Below are positions 16,705 to 25,014 of a stretch of 64,000 nt of DNA, piece after piece (the stretch's first letter is position 1; each line of letters opens with the position of its first letter). The position numbers and the translations under genes were made by a program. This stretch comes from Streptomyces tanashiensis (GTDB taxonomy: Bacteria; Actinomycetota; Actinomycetes; Streptomycetales; Streptomycetaceae), in the NCBI RefSeq assembly GCF_014648895.1, contig NZ_BMRZ01000002.1, forward strand, positions 248,001-312,000, given 5' to 3'. Below the pieces are notes generated by a model. That model was not told the origin of the DNA. It did no database searches and saw only the letters and a list, made by a program, of their open reading frames with translations.

Positions 16705-17766
16705 ATGCGCGTACTCGTCACAGGAGGAGCCGGTTTCATCGGCTCGCACATCATCACCACGCTCCGCCGGGCCGGCCACGAGCCCGTCGTGCTGGACGCG
16801 CTGCTGCCCAGCGCGCACCCCACCGCCCCGGACCTGCCCGACGTGGAGTTCCTGCACGCGGACGTCCGCGATGCGGCGAGCGTGCGACGGGCGCTGCGCG
16901 GGGTCGACGCGGTCTGTCACCAGGCCGCCATGGTGGGCCTCGGCAAGGACTTCGCCGACGCTCCCGCGTACGTGGGCTGCAACGATCTGGGCACGGCGGT
17001 GCTGCTCGCGGCCCTGGCCGACGCCGGTGTGCGGCGGCTCGTTCTCGCCGGGTCGATGGTGGTGTACGGGGAGGGGCGGTACGAGTGTCCCCGTCACGGA
17101 GTCGTCCGGCCCGGACCCCGCCGCCCCGAGGATCTGGAGGCGGGGTGCTTCGAACCACGCTGCCCCGTCTGCGGCTCCGAGCTCGCGCCCGGCCTGGTCG
17201 GCGAGGACGCACCGGCCGACCCCCGCAACGTGTACGCCACGACGAAGCTCGCCCAGGAGCACCTGACGGCGGCCTGGGCGCGTGCGGTCGACGGCACGGC
17301 GGTCTCGCTGCGCTACCACAACGTGTACGGGCCGGGGATGCCCCGGGACACGCCGTATGCCGGGGTGGCCTCCCTCTTCCGCTCGGCGCTCGCCCGCGGT
17401 GAGGCCCCCCGTGTCTTCGAGGACGGCGGCCAGCGCCGGGACTTCGTCCATGTACGGGACGTGGCGGCGGCCAACGCGCTGGCGCTGGAGGCGTCCGCCG
17501 CTCTGCCGGCCGGCGCCCTCACCTCGTACAACACCGGCAGCGGCGACCCGCACACCGTGGGCGAGATGGCGACGGCGCTGGCGCTGGCCCACGGGGGTCC
17601 CGGGCCGGTGGTGACGGGCGAGTTCCGGCTCGGGGACGTACGGCACATCACGGCGGACTCCTCGCGTCTCCGGCGCGAACTCGGCTGGCGTCCGGAGGTC
17701 GGCTTCCAGGAGGGCATGGCGGAGTTCGCGCGGGCCGGGCAGCGGGCGTCGGCGGCCGTCGGCTGA
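16705..17766 (+). CDS. NAD-dependent SDR epimerase, dTDP-L-rhamnose 4-epimerase-like, with Cys insertion
   Basis: A 353-residue extended short-chain dehydrogenase. The Rossmann motif GGAGFIGS is at the N-terminus and the active-site Y-x3-K occurs as YATTK. A segment between them carries CPRH and, about 25 residues on, CFEPRCPVCG, resembling a zinc ribbon. I recall this insertion from dTDP-L-rhamnose 4-epimerases such as WbiB (from memory). The enzyme probably interconverts a nucleotide sugar. TAGCGT at 16692-16697 sits seven bases before the ATG, so the transcript is likely leaderless. It opens a locus rich in glycosyltransferases. Confidence 0.9.
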   Translation: MRVLVTGGAGFIGSHIITTLRRAGHEPVVLDALLPSAHPTAPDLPDVEFLHADVRDAASVRRALRGVDAVCHQAAMVGLGKDFADAPAYVGCNDLGTAVLLAALADAGVRRLVLAGSMVVYGEGRYECPRHGVVRPGPRRPEDLEAGCFEPRCPVCGSELAPGLVGEDAPADPRNVYATTKLAQEHLTAAWARAVDGTAVSLRYHNVYGPGMPRDTPYAGVASLFRSALARGEAPRVFEDGGQRRDFVHVRDVAAANALALEASAALPAGALTSYNTGSGDPHTVGEMATALALAHGGPGPVVTGEFRLGDVRHITADSSRLRRELGWRPEVGFQEGMAEFARAGQRASAAVG

Positions 17767-17810
17767 CAGGGGCGCCGGGTAGCCTGCAGGCGGCTTCGGG
17801 CTTCGGAAGC

Positions 17811-17908
17811 GGTCGGTCACCCGGCGGCTGCGGCCCTTCGGACCCGGTCGGTGCGTCGCCCGGCGGCTGCGGCCCTTCCAACCAGGTCGGTCACCCGGCG
17901 GCCGCGGG
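17811..17908. repeat. Three imperfect tandem repeats at the 3' end of the kinase gene
   Basis: Units begin with GGTCGGT at 17811, 17846 and 17885 and share CCCGGCGGCTGCGGCCCTT (the third diverges after CCCGGCGGC). Unit lengths are about 35 and 39 bp. The third unit contains the stop codon of the minus-strand histidine kinase, so the array lies in its 3' untranslated region. Confidence 0.7.
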
Positions 17909-19003
17909 CAGCGTGACCTCGAAGCGGCAGCCGCCCGGCACGTTGCGCACCTCGGCGCTGCCCGCGTGTGCTTCGACGATGCCTCGCACGATGGCGAGGC
18001 CGAGACCGGCTCCGGCCGGCGGTGTGCGGGCCTCGGTGCCGCGCCAGCCGGTGTCGAAGACCCGGGGCAGGTCCTCGTCCGGGATGCCGCCGCAGCCGTC
18101 CGTGACCGACACGACGACGGCACCGTCCCGGCGTTCGGCGGCCACCGCGATCGTGCCGTCGGCGGGGGTGTGGTGGATGGCGTTGACGAGGAGGTTGGCG
18201 AGGACCCGGGTCATCTCCTTGCCGTCCACCTCGACGGGGACGGCCGCGACGTCCTCTCCCACCAGGCGCACGCCGTGTTCGCGGGCGAGCGGGTCGGCGC
18301 CGCTCAGGGCGTCGCCGACGAGGTCGTACACGGACATGCGGCTGGGACTGAGGGGCAGCGTGCCGGCGTGGATGCGGGAGAGTTCGAAGAGGTCGGTGAC
18401 CATGGCGGTGAGGCGCTCGACGTCGGTGCGGATCCGGCGGTGGTAGCGGGCCGGGTCGGCTGCCACGCCGTCCTCCAGGGCCTCCGCCATCGCCCGTAGC
18501 CCCGCCAGCGGGGTGCGCAGGTCGTGGGAGATCCAGGCGACAAGCTCCCGGCGGGACGCCTCCAGGGAACGCTCACGCCTGCGGGAGGCGTCGAGTCTGG
18601 CGCTGGTGGCGGCCAGTTCCCGGGTCAGTGCGGCGAGTTCGGCGGTGGCGGCTCCGTCGGGGGCGGAGAAGCTGCCCCCGTCGCCGAAGTCGCGTGCGGC
18701 GCGGGCCAGTGCGCGGCTGCGGGCCACCACCCACCGGCCGAGGACGACGGCGGTGCACAGGGACACCAGGGCGGCCATGGCGGCCACGACGGTCACCACC
18801 CACAGGTCGTGCGCGGACAGGAACATCGCCTGCGCGACGGCCAGCGTTCCGGCGAGCATCGCGGTCACGGTCACGGCGGCGACGACCGTCAGCGAGACGG
18901 CGACCGAACGGCGGCGTACGAGGCGGAGGACGACCGCCCCGGCCAGCCCGGCGCAGACGGCTCCTCCGAGGGCGAAGGCGGCGATGAGCAGGACGTCCTT
19001 CAT
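17891..19003 (-). CDS. Sensor histidine kinase
   Basis: A 370-residue membrane kinase that would phosphorylate the adjacent OmpR-type regulator. Two or three hydrophobic segments lie within residues 1-100, with a short extracytoplasmic loop around MFLSAHDLW. A HAMP-like linker comes next, then the HisKA domain with WISHDLRTPL (phosphorylated His) and an HATPase_c domain (NLLVNAIHHTP N-box, DGCGGIPDEDL G1, GAGLGLAIV G2). Its ATG overlaps the regulator stop (ATGA at 19000-19003). The signal sensed is unknown. Tandem repeats follow the stop. Confidence 0.95.
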   Translation of the reverse strand: MKDVLLIAAFALGGAVCAGLAGAVVLRLVRRRSVAVSLTVVAAVTVTAMLAGTLAVAQAMFLSAHDLWVVTVVAAMAALVSLCTAVVLGRWVVARSRALARAARDFGDGGSFSAPDGAATAELAALTRELAATSARLDASRRRERSLEASRRELVAWISHDLRTPLAGLRAMAEALEDGVAADPARYHRRIRTDVERLTAMVTDLFELSRIHAGTLPLSPSRMSVYDLVGDALSGADPLAREHGVRLVGEDVAAVPVEVDGKEMTRVLANLLVNAIHHTPADGTIAVAAERRDGAVVVSVTDGCGGIPDEDLPRVFDTGWRGTEARTPPAGAGLGLAIVRGIVEAHAGSAEVRNVPGGCRFEVTLPAAAG

Positions 19004-19731
19004 GCCGGGATGCCCTCCGTCCGCTCCGGCTCGAAGCGGTAGCCGACGCCCCACACCGTCTGGATCAGGGACGGCCGGGCCGGGTCGTCCTCGATCTTGG
19101 CGCGCAGCCGGCGGACGTGCACGGTCACGGTGGAGAGGTCGCCGAAGTCCCAGCCCCAGACCCGGCGCATGAGGTCCTCCCTGCTGTGCGCCGCCCCGGG
19201 ACGTTCCATGAAGTACGCCAGGAGATCGAACTCCCTCAGAGTGAGGGCGAGTTCCGTACCGGCGCGGGTGGCCCTGCGGGTCGCGGGGTCGACGGCCAGG
19301 TCACCGGCGCGCAGCACACCCCGGGGCGCGGCCGGCGCCGATGCGCGACTGCGCCGCATCACGGACGCGACGCGCAGGACGAGTTCGCGCGGGCTGAACG
19401 GCTTCGTGACGTAGTCGTCCGCGCCCACTTCGAGCCCCGTGATGCGCTGCTCCTCGTCGCCGCGCGCCGTCAGCATGATCACCGGCACGGGCCCGGCGGA
19501 CCTCAGCCGGCGGCAGACCTCCAGGCCGTCCAGGCCGGGCAGCATCAGGTCGAGCACGACGAGGTCGGGCCGGCGCTCCCCGGCTCGGCGCAACGCGTCG
19601 AGGCCGTCGGCCGCCTGCTCCACGCAGAATCCGGCCCGTTCCAGGTAGCCGGTGACGACCTCGGCGACCGTCGGGTCGTCGTCCACCACCAGGATCCGGC
19701 CCCCGGTCCCGGGGCCGCTGTGCTCGCTCAT
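19000..19731 (-). CDS. OmpR/PhoB-family response regulator
   Basis: A 243-residue DNA-binding regulator. The receiver domain (about 12-125) has VVDDD, the phospho-acceptor Asp in LVVLDLMLPG, the conserved Thr in MLTARG and Lys in YVTKPF. The C-terminal winged helix includes LTLREFDLLAYFMERPG and VTVHVRRLRAKIE. It is the first gene of the operon with the kinase and is divergent from the GT2 gene. The 126-bp gap between them would hold both promoters, so it may control the glycosyltransferase operon (inference). Confidence 0.96.
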   Translation of the reverse strand: MSEHSGPGTGGRILVVDDDPTVAEVVTGYLERAGFCVEQAADGLDALRRAGERRPDLVVLDLMLPGLDGLEVCRRLRSAGPVPVIMLTARGDEEQRITGLEVGADDYVTKPFSPRELVLRVASVMRRSRASAPAAPRGVLRAGDLAVDPATRRATRAGTELALTLREFDLLAYFMERPGAAHSREDLMRRVWGWDFGDLSTVTVHVRRLRAKIEDDPARPSLIQTVWGVGYRFEPERTEGIPA

Positions 19732-19857
19732 GCCGCACAGCCTCGCATCCGCTCCTGTCCGGCGACCACGTCCACTTGGGCGGACGCCGCACGACGTCCG
19801 CGTTTCGTAAGGACTTCCACGGCCCCGAAGGGCCCGGTGATTCCTACGGTGAGAGGC

Positions 19858-20544
19858 GTGACCACCTTGACCGTAGATGTCGTCCTTCCGTGTCTCGACG
19901 AGGCCGAGGCCCTGCCGTGGGTCCTGGCCCGCATCCCCGCCGGATGGCGGGCGATCGTCGTCGACAACGGCTCCACAGACGGTTCCGCCACACTCGCGGC
20001 CGGCCTCGGCGCCACCGTCGTACACGAACCCCGGCGCGGCTTCGGCGCCGCCTGCCACGCCGGGCTGCTCGCCTCCCAGGCCGAGTTCGTCTGCTTCTGC
20101 GACTGCGACGCTTCGCTCGACCCCGGCCTGCTGCCCGGCCTCCTGCGATCCGTCGCCGAGGGCTCCGCCGACCTCGTCCTCGGCCGCCGCCGCCCCACCG
20201 CGCGCGGCGCGTGGCCGGCCCACGCCCGGGCGGGCAACCTCGCCCTGTCCCGGCTGCTGCGCCGCCGCACCGGGCTGCGGCTGCGCGACCTGGGACCCAT
20301 GCGGGTGGCTCGGCGCGAGGCGCTCCTCGGCCTCGGCCTGTCCGACCGGCGCAGCGGCTATCCGCTCCAGATGGTCGTCCGGGCCGCCGATGCCGGCTGG
20401 CGGGTGCGGGAGGTGGACGTGCCCTACCTCCCTCGTTCGGGCCGGTCCAAGGTCACCGGCACGTGGAAGGGCACCTGGCAGGCCGTGCACGACATGCGCC
20501 GGGTACTGGACGAGCCGGCGCCGGTCGGCGGTGGGCGTCCGTGA
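19858..20544 (+). CDS. Family 2 glycosyltransferase
   Basis: A 228-residue GT-A fold transferase. The nucleotide-sugar site is visible as VVLPCLDEAEALPWVL, VVDNGSTDGS and the metal-binding CDCDASLDPG. There are no membrane helices, unlike polyprenyl-phosphate transferases, though the donor/acceptor could still be lipid-linked. TACGGT at 19845-19850 ends seven bases before the GTG at 19858, suggesting a leaderless start. The stop overlaps the next start (GTGA), and three genes (GT2, DUF2064, methyltransferase) are coupled this way. Confidence 0.94.
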   Translation: MTTLTVDVVLPCLDEAEALPWVLARIPAGWRAIVVDNGSTDGSATLAAGLGATVVHEPRRGFGAACHAGLLASQAEFVCFCDCDASLDPGLLPGLLRSVAEGSADLVLGRRRPTARGAWPAHARAGNLALSRLLRRRTGLRLRDLGPMRVARREALLGLGLSDRRSGYPLQMVVRAADAGWRVREVDVPYLPRSGRSKVTGTWKGTWQAVHDMRRVLDEPAPVGGGRP

Positions 20545-21173
20545 CCACCCTCCTCGTCATCGCCAAGGAACCCGTGCCCGGCCGGGTCAAGACCCGGCTC
20601 GCTCCCCCGTTCACCTCCGAGGAGTCCGCCGCGCTCGCCGAGGCGGCGCTCGCCGACACGCTCACCGCCGTCGCGCGCGTCCCGGCCGACCGGCACGTGT
20701 TGGTGCTCGACGGGAAGCCCGGTGGCTGGCTTCCGTCGGGCTTCGACGTCGTGCCCCAGGCGGTGGGCGGGCTCGACGTGCGGATCGCCGCCGCGTTCGC
20801 CGCCTGCGACGGTCCGGCGCTGCTCGTCGGCATGGACACCCCGCAGGTCACCCCCGCCCTGCTGGCTCCGGCGCTGTGCTGGGAGACGTACGACGCCTGG
20901 TTCGGCCGGGCGGTCGACGGCGGGTTCTGGGCCCTGGGCCTCGCCGCTCCCGACCCCGCTCTCCTGCTCGGCGTCCCGATGTCGCGGCCCGACACCGGCT
21001 CCGTACAGTACGAGCGGCTGCGCACGGCCGGCCTGCGGATCGGCACCCTGCCCGTACTGCTGGACGTGGACACCGCCGAGGACGCGCGTGTCGTCGCGGC
21101 CGAGACGCCCGGCAGCCGCTTCGCCGCCCTGCACTCCGCTCTGACCGCGATGCGGGCGGGAGCGGGCGCGTGA
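20541..21173 (+). CDS. DUF2064 / TIGR04282-type glycosyltransferase-like protein
   Basis: A 210-residue protein of the DUF2064 family, nucleotide-diphospho-sugar transferase-like (TIGR04282, named for arsenosugar biosynthesis). The N-terminal IAKEPVPGRVKTRLAPPF is the family hallmark, and LLVGMDTPQVTPALL carries the DxP segment at the metal site. It overlaps both neighbours by four bases. No ArsM or radical-SAM arsenosugar enzyme is nearby, so the substrate is probably not arsenical here (inference). Confidence 0.93.
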   Translation: MTTLLVIAKEPVPGRVKTRLAPPFTSEESAALAEAALADTLTAVARVPADRHVLVLDGKPGGWLPSGFDVVPQAVGGLDVRIAAAFAACDGPALLVGMDTPQVTPALLAPALCWETYDAWFGRAVDGGFWALGLAAPDPALLLGVPMSRPDTGSVQYERLRTAGLRIGTLPVLLDVDTAEDARVVAAETPGSRFAALHSALTAMRAGAGA

Positions 21174-21832
21174 CCGCGACGGCGGCGTGGCTGGCCGACC
21201 CGTACAGCGACGCCCTCCGCGCCGGGCGGGGCCCGCTCTTCCTGCGCCGCGACGACGGATGGCTGCTGCCGCTGGAGGTCGAGCGCTGGTGCGAGGCGCC
21301 CGACCTCGCGGACCGGTCGGTCCTGGATCGCTGCCATGGCGCGGTCCTCGACGTGGGCTGCGGTCCCGGCCGGCTCGTGGCTGCCCTCGCCGCCGAGGGG
21401 CGTCGCGCCCTGGGCATCGACGTCAGCCCGGAGGCGGTCGGCCGTACCGTTCGCCTCGGCGCGACGGCCCTGTGTCGCTCGGTCTTCGACCCCCTGCCCG
21501 GGGAAGGACGCTGGGACACGGTCCTGCTCATCGACGGCAACGTCGGAATCGGCGGGGATCCGGCCACTCTGCTGCGTCGGCTGCGGCAGGTCGTGTCCCG
21601 CTCCGGCCGGGTCATCGCGGAATGCGTGCCCGTCGATGTCGACGAGCGGTGCGAGGTGCGGGTGGACGACGGCCGAGGAGGGCGAGGCGCGCCGTTCCCC
21701 TGGGCCCGCGTCGGGGTGCGCGCGCTGTCCGAGCACGCGGCCGTCGCGGGCTGGACGGTGTCCGAGCGGTGGGACCTGCGGGGCCGTCACTTCGTGCGCC
21801 TCACACGTCAGTCGCCGTCCGTGCTCCGCTGA
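21170..21832 (+). CDS. Class I SAM-dependent methyltransferase
   Basis: A 220-residue methyltransferase with motif I VLDVGCGPGRLVAALA and GIDVSPEAV for the ribose-binding acid, then DTVLLIDGNVGIGGDP. The start overlaps the previous stop (GTGA). The last 25 bases overlap the 3' end of the convergent membrane protein gene. As the third member of a coupled operon after two glycosyltransferases, it probably methylates the sugar or carrier they act on (inference). Confidence 0.93.
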   Translation: MTATAAWLADPYSDALRAGRGPLFLRRDDGWLLPLEVERWCEAPDLADRSVLDRCHGAVLDVGCGPGRLVAALAAEGRRALGIDVSPEAVGRTVRLGATALCRSVFDPLPGEGRWDTVLLIDGNVGIGGDPATLLRRLRQVVSRSGRVIAECVPVDVDERCEVRVDDGRGGRGAPFPWARVGVRALSEHAAVAGWTVSERWDLRGRHFVRLTRQSPSVLR

Positions 21833-22227
21833 GGGCGCCTCCGCCACCGTCGTACGACGATCACCACCGCCGCCACGACCACCACCGCCGCGAGGACGAT
21901 CACGAGGTTCCGTCCGTACGGCAGCGGTAGGGCGGAGGGGTTCGGCGGCGCTCCGGGCCGGACCAGCAGCGGCAGCGTGACCAGCACCAGGCTCCCCGCC
22001 ACGACGAGCGCCCCGCGCAGCACGCCCCGGTCGCGGCGCCCGACGAGCAGCAGTCCGACGGCGAGGACCAGCGGGGCGAGGATCCCGTCGTGCAGGACCA
22101 CCGCCCCGGCCAGCCAGACCAGCACGCCCAACGGGTCCGGCTGGTCCGCCAGGCGCCACGCACCGATGCCGATCAGGACGAGTCCCAGGGCTCCGGCCCC
22201 GTACCGGAACACGCTCGCCGTCTTCAC
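21808..22227 (-). CDS. Small membrane protein coupled to the molybdopterin oxidoreductase
   Basis: A 139-residue protein with four predicted membrane segments (GALGLVLIGIGAWRL; GVLVWLAGAVVLHDGILAPLVLAVGLLLV; GALVVAGSLVLVTLPLLV; LVIVLAAVVVVAAVVIVV) and a basic C-terminus. The GTG at 22227 overlaps the oxidoreductase stop by four bases, so the pair is an operon. It may be a membrane partner of that enzyme (inference). It overlaps the convergent methyltransferase by 25 bp. Confidence 0.85.
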   Translation of the reverse strand: MKTASVFRYGAGALGLVLIGIGAWRLADQPDPLGVLVWLAGAVVLHDGILAPLVLAVGLLLVGRRDRGVLRGALVVAGSLVLVTLPLLVRPGAPPNPSALPLPYGRNLVIVLAAVVVVAAVVIVVRRWRRRPQRSTDGD

Positions 22228-23402
22228 AGCAGCTCCAGGCGGTGCACCCACTTGGTCTGCAGCACCCCCGGGCGGTTGGGGGCGATGATCCGGGCCGGGT
22301 AGCCGTGGTCGAGGGCGAGCGGCTGCCCGTTGAGGGCGAGGGCGAGGAGGGTGAGCGGATCCTCCGCGTACTCCGCACCCATCTCCATGACGCGATAGGC
22401 GCCGCTCACCTCCAGCGAGGTGACGCGCAGCGCGTCCCGGCCCGGCCGTCCGCCCGCTCGCTCCATCAGGTCCCGCACGCGTACGCCTCCCCAATGGGCC
22501 TCGACGCTCCAGCCTTCGACGCAGGCGATCGGCAGGCGCGCCGCGGTGCGGGGCATCGCCCACAGGTCGTCGAGGGTGAGGGTGTACGGGCGGGGTCCGT
22601 ACACCTCCAGGCGCCAGGTCCGCAGGCCCGGGACCGACACACCGGCCGCGGCGGCGGTCCGGTTCACGGGCAGCCCTTGCGGGCCGTCGTCCGGGTGCCG
22701 GGGCGCCAGCAGGTCGAACGCCTTCAGCGGTGTGAAGGACTGCCCCACCGTCGTCAGGGTCACCACCCCCACGGCGGCGCCCGTACCGAGGAGGAGGGAA
22801 CGGCGGTCCCGCGCGTCCTCGGCGGGCAGCGCGAGCGTCCCCTCCGAGCGTCTGCCCCAATGGGCGGTGATCTCGGGCGCCTTGACCGCGACGTGCAGCA
22901 GGATCGAGCCGGCCACGACCCAGGCGACGGCGAAGTGCACGGGCACGAAGGAGAAGGGCCAGGGGTACCACTCGACGATGTTGAGCAGCCCGGTCAGCAC
23001 CTGGAAGACGGCCGAGGCGACCAGGACGGCGACGGACAGCCTCTCCAGCGCGTGCCGCGCGGACCGCACCGGTGGCCACACGAACAGCCGTGGGTACACC
23101 GTCCACAGCTTCACGAGGAGCAGCACGATCGCCGCGAGACCGGTGGCGACGTGCAGTCCCTGGGTGAGCCGGTAGCCCCACGCCGGACGGGCCGGCAGGT
23201 GGTTCGCGAGCCAGTCCGGCGGGTGCTGGAGGTAGTGGCTGACGAGGCCCGTCGCGAAGCAGACGGCGAAGGCCACGCCGAGCCAGCGGCCGACGGAGGT
23301 CGCCGTGCGCGCGTCGTGGAGACGGCCGGTGAAGGCGGGCGGGCGGAGTGCGGGCAGGGCGGCCCGGCGCGGCCCGGGCGGACGGGAGGTCATGGAGTCC
23401 AT
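22224..23402 (-). CDS. Molybdopterin-dependent oxidoreductase fused to a membrane b-type-like domain
   Basis: A 392-residue two-part protein. The N-terminal half (about 35-190) has four or five membrane segments with His residues (GLVSHYLQH, GLHVATG, VHFAVAW, LLHVAVK) that could bind heme b. The C-terminal half (about 235-392) is a sulfite-oxidase-fold molybdopterin domain with the Mo-ligating Cys in IACVEGWS and the tail YPARIIAPNRPGVLQTKWV. The dimerisation domain of classical sulfite oxidase is missing. It is predicted to pass electrons between an outside substrate and the membrane. ATGs at 23402 and 23393 are both possible starts. Confidence 0.93.
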   Translation of the reverse strand: MDSMTSRPPGPRRAALPALRPPAFTGRLHDARTATSVGRWLGVAFAVCFATGLVSHYLQHPPDWLANHLPARPAWGYRLTQGLHVATGLAAIVLLLVKLWTVYPRLFVWPPVRSARHALERLSVAVLVASAVFQVLTGLLNIVEWYPWPFSFVPVHFAVAWVVAGSILLHVAVKAPEITAHWGRRSEGTLALPAEDARDRRSLLLGTGAAVGVVTLTTVGQSFTPLKAFDLLAPRHPDDGPQGLPVNRTAAAAGVSVPGLRTWRLEVYGPRPYTLTLDDLWAMPRTAARLPIACVEGWSVEAHWGGVRVRDLMERAGGRPGRDALRVTSLEVSGAYRVMEMGAEYAEDPLTLLALALNGQPLALDHGYPARIIAPNRPGVLQTKWVHRLELL

Positions 23403-23506
23403 GACACCGCCGCTCGCCTCCGCACGGAGGGTCCGACACCTTACGAAACCCGAACGCCTCGACGGGTCGCCCGCCGGGCGGTCGGACGCACTGCCAGGCT
23501 GCGCCC

Positions 23507-24907
23507 ATGCTCCGTGTCCGTCCGCTCGTCGTCACCGCCCTCCTCCTGGCGGCCCTCACCACCGCTCTGGCCGTCCTGCTCCGCGGGGATGCCCTCGGGG
23601 TCCCCTTCCTTGCGGGTTACGCGGGATGCTGGGGGCTGTTCGCGGCTGCTGCGGTCGCGCTCCGGCGGGTCCCCGCCCGGGCGGTGGTCTCGCTCGTGTT
23701 CGCCGGGGCGGTCGCGGTCACCGCCACCGGGCTCGTGGCGGCGCCGCGTACGAGCACGGACTCCTACCGGTACGCGTGGGACGGCCGGGTCCAGGCCGCC
23801 GGCATCTCCCCGTACGACCACGCGCCCGACGACCCGGCCCTGGCCCGGCTGCGCGACGGGTGGCTCTTCCCCGACCCGGCCGCCTGCGCGCACGGCCGTG
23901 ACCTCGCCCCGCTGGCCGGCGGCGGGTGCACCCGCATCAACCGGCCGGCCGTGCACACGATCTATCCGCCTGTCGCCGAGGGCTGGTTCCTCCTGGTCCA
24001 CGCCCTCTCACCGGCCGACACCCGGCACAAGGCGCTCCAGACCGGCGCCGCCCTGCTCTCTCTCGCGGTGACCGGCCTGCTCGTCGCCGTCCTGCGCCGG
24101 CGGGGCGATCCCCGGCAGGCCGCCTACTGGGCCTGGTGCCCGGCCGTCCCCGTCGAGGCCGTCGACAACGCCCATGTCGATGTCCTCGCCGTCCTGTTCT
24201 CGGTCGCCGCGCTCGCCGTCGTCGCCCGCAGCCGCATCACCGGCGGCACCCTGCTCGGCTTCGCGATCGCCGCGAAACTGCTGCCCGCCATCCTGCTCCC
24301 GGGCGCGCTGTCCGGGGTGCGGCGGCCACGGACGTTCCTGGCGGTCGTGGTCCCTGCGGTGGCGGTCGTCGGGATGCTCTATCTCCCGTACGTCCTGCTC
24401 TCCGACGGCTCCGTCCTCGGCTACCTGGGCGGATACGCGCAGGAGGAGGGGTACGAGGACGCGGCGGCCGGCGGCCGGTACGCCCTGCTGCGCCTCGTCC
24501 TGCCGGACGCCTGGGCCCCGCCCGCCGTCCTCCTCGTGATGACGGCGGTGACGCTCACGGTCTGGTGGCGCGGCGACCCCGAACGCCCCTGGCGCGGCGC
24601 CCTGCTCACCACCGGCACGGCGTTCCTCCTCCTGACCCCCGGCTACTCCTGGTACGCGCTCCTCCTCGTCGCCGTCGTCGCGCTGGACGGCCGGTGGGAG
24701 TGGCTGGGCATCGCCCTCGCGGGTGCCGTCGCCTACCTCGCGGCACCGGTGATCGGCGTCGAGGGGGTGACCGGGGCATACGGAGCAGCGGCGCTGATGG
24801 CGGGCGGGGGCTGGTGGGCGCGGAGGACGCGACGGAGGGGACACCACCCGGCGGCCGAGCGGCGGGATGGCGTCGAAGTCGCCGGCGTACGGGACGGCAC
24901 GGGGTGA
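23507..24907 (+). CDS. GT87-like polytopic membrane glycosyltransferase
   Basis: A 466-residue integral membrane protein with around eleven hydrophobic segments, probably a GT-C fold glycosyltransferase using a polyprenyl-phosphate sugar. The first outside loop contains STDSYRYAWDGRVQAAGISPYDH, with the acidic pair typical of GT-C active sites, and NRPAVHTIYPPVAEG follows. The C-terminus is basic and cytoplasmic. It is divergent from the molybdopterin gene by about 100 bp and completes a glycosylation-linked locus with GT2, DUF2064 and the epimerase. Confidence 0.9.
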   Translation: MLRVRPLVVTALLLAALTTALAVLLRGDALGVPFLAGYAGCWGLFAAAAVALRRVPARAVVSLVFAGAVAVTATGLVAAPRTSTDSYRYAWDGRVQAAGISPYDHAPDDPALARLRDGWLFPDPAACAHGRDLAPLAGGGCTRINRPAVHTIYPPVAEGWFLLVHALSPADTRHKALQTGAALLSLAVTGLLVAVLRRRGDPRQAAYWAWCPAVPVEAVDNAHVDVLAVLFSVAALAVVARSRITGGTLLGFAIAAKLLPAILLPGALSGVRRPRTFLAVVVPAVAVVGMLYLPYVLLSDGSVLGYLGGYAQEEGYEDAAAGGRYALLRLVLPDAWAPPAVLLVMTAVTLTVWWRGDPERPWRGALLTTGTAFLLLTPGYSWYALLLVAVVALDGRWEWLGIALAGAVAYLAAPVIGVEGVTGAYGAAALMAGGGWWARRTRRRGHHPAAERRDGVEVAGVRDGTG

Positions 24908-25014
24908 CTCTTCGCGCGGGCGCCGGGCGAGGGTCGGGTGATCCAGGCGTCGAACCGCCCGGCACGCCCTGGCGATGCGCGCCCGACTCCTCCGTGCCGT
25001 GGCACAGTTGCTCC

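Noticed and set aside
20453..22378. A 641-codon minus-strand frame
   Set aside because: It covers three coupled plus-strand genes with clear families and shows no protein-like composition.
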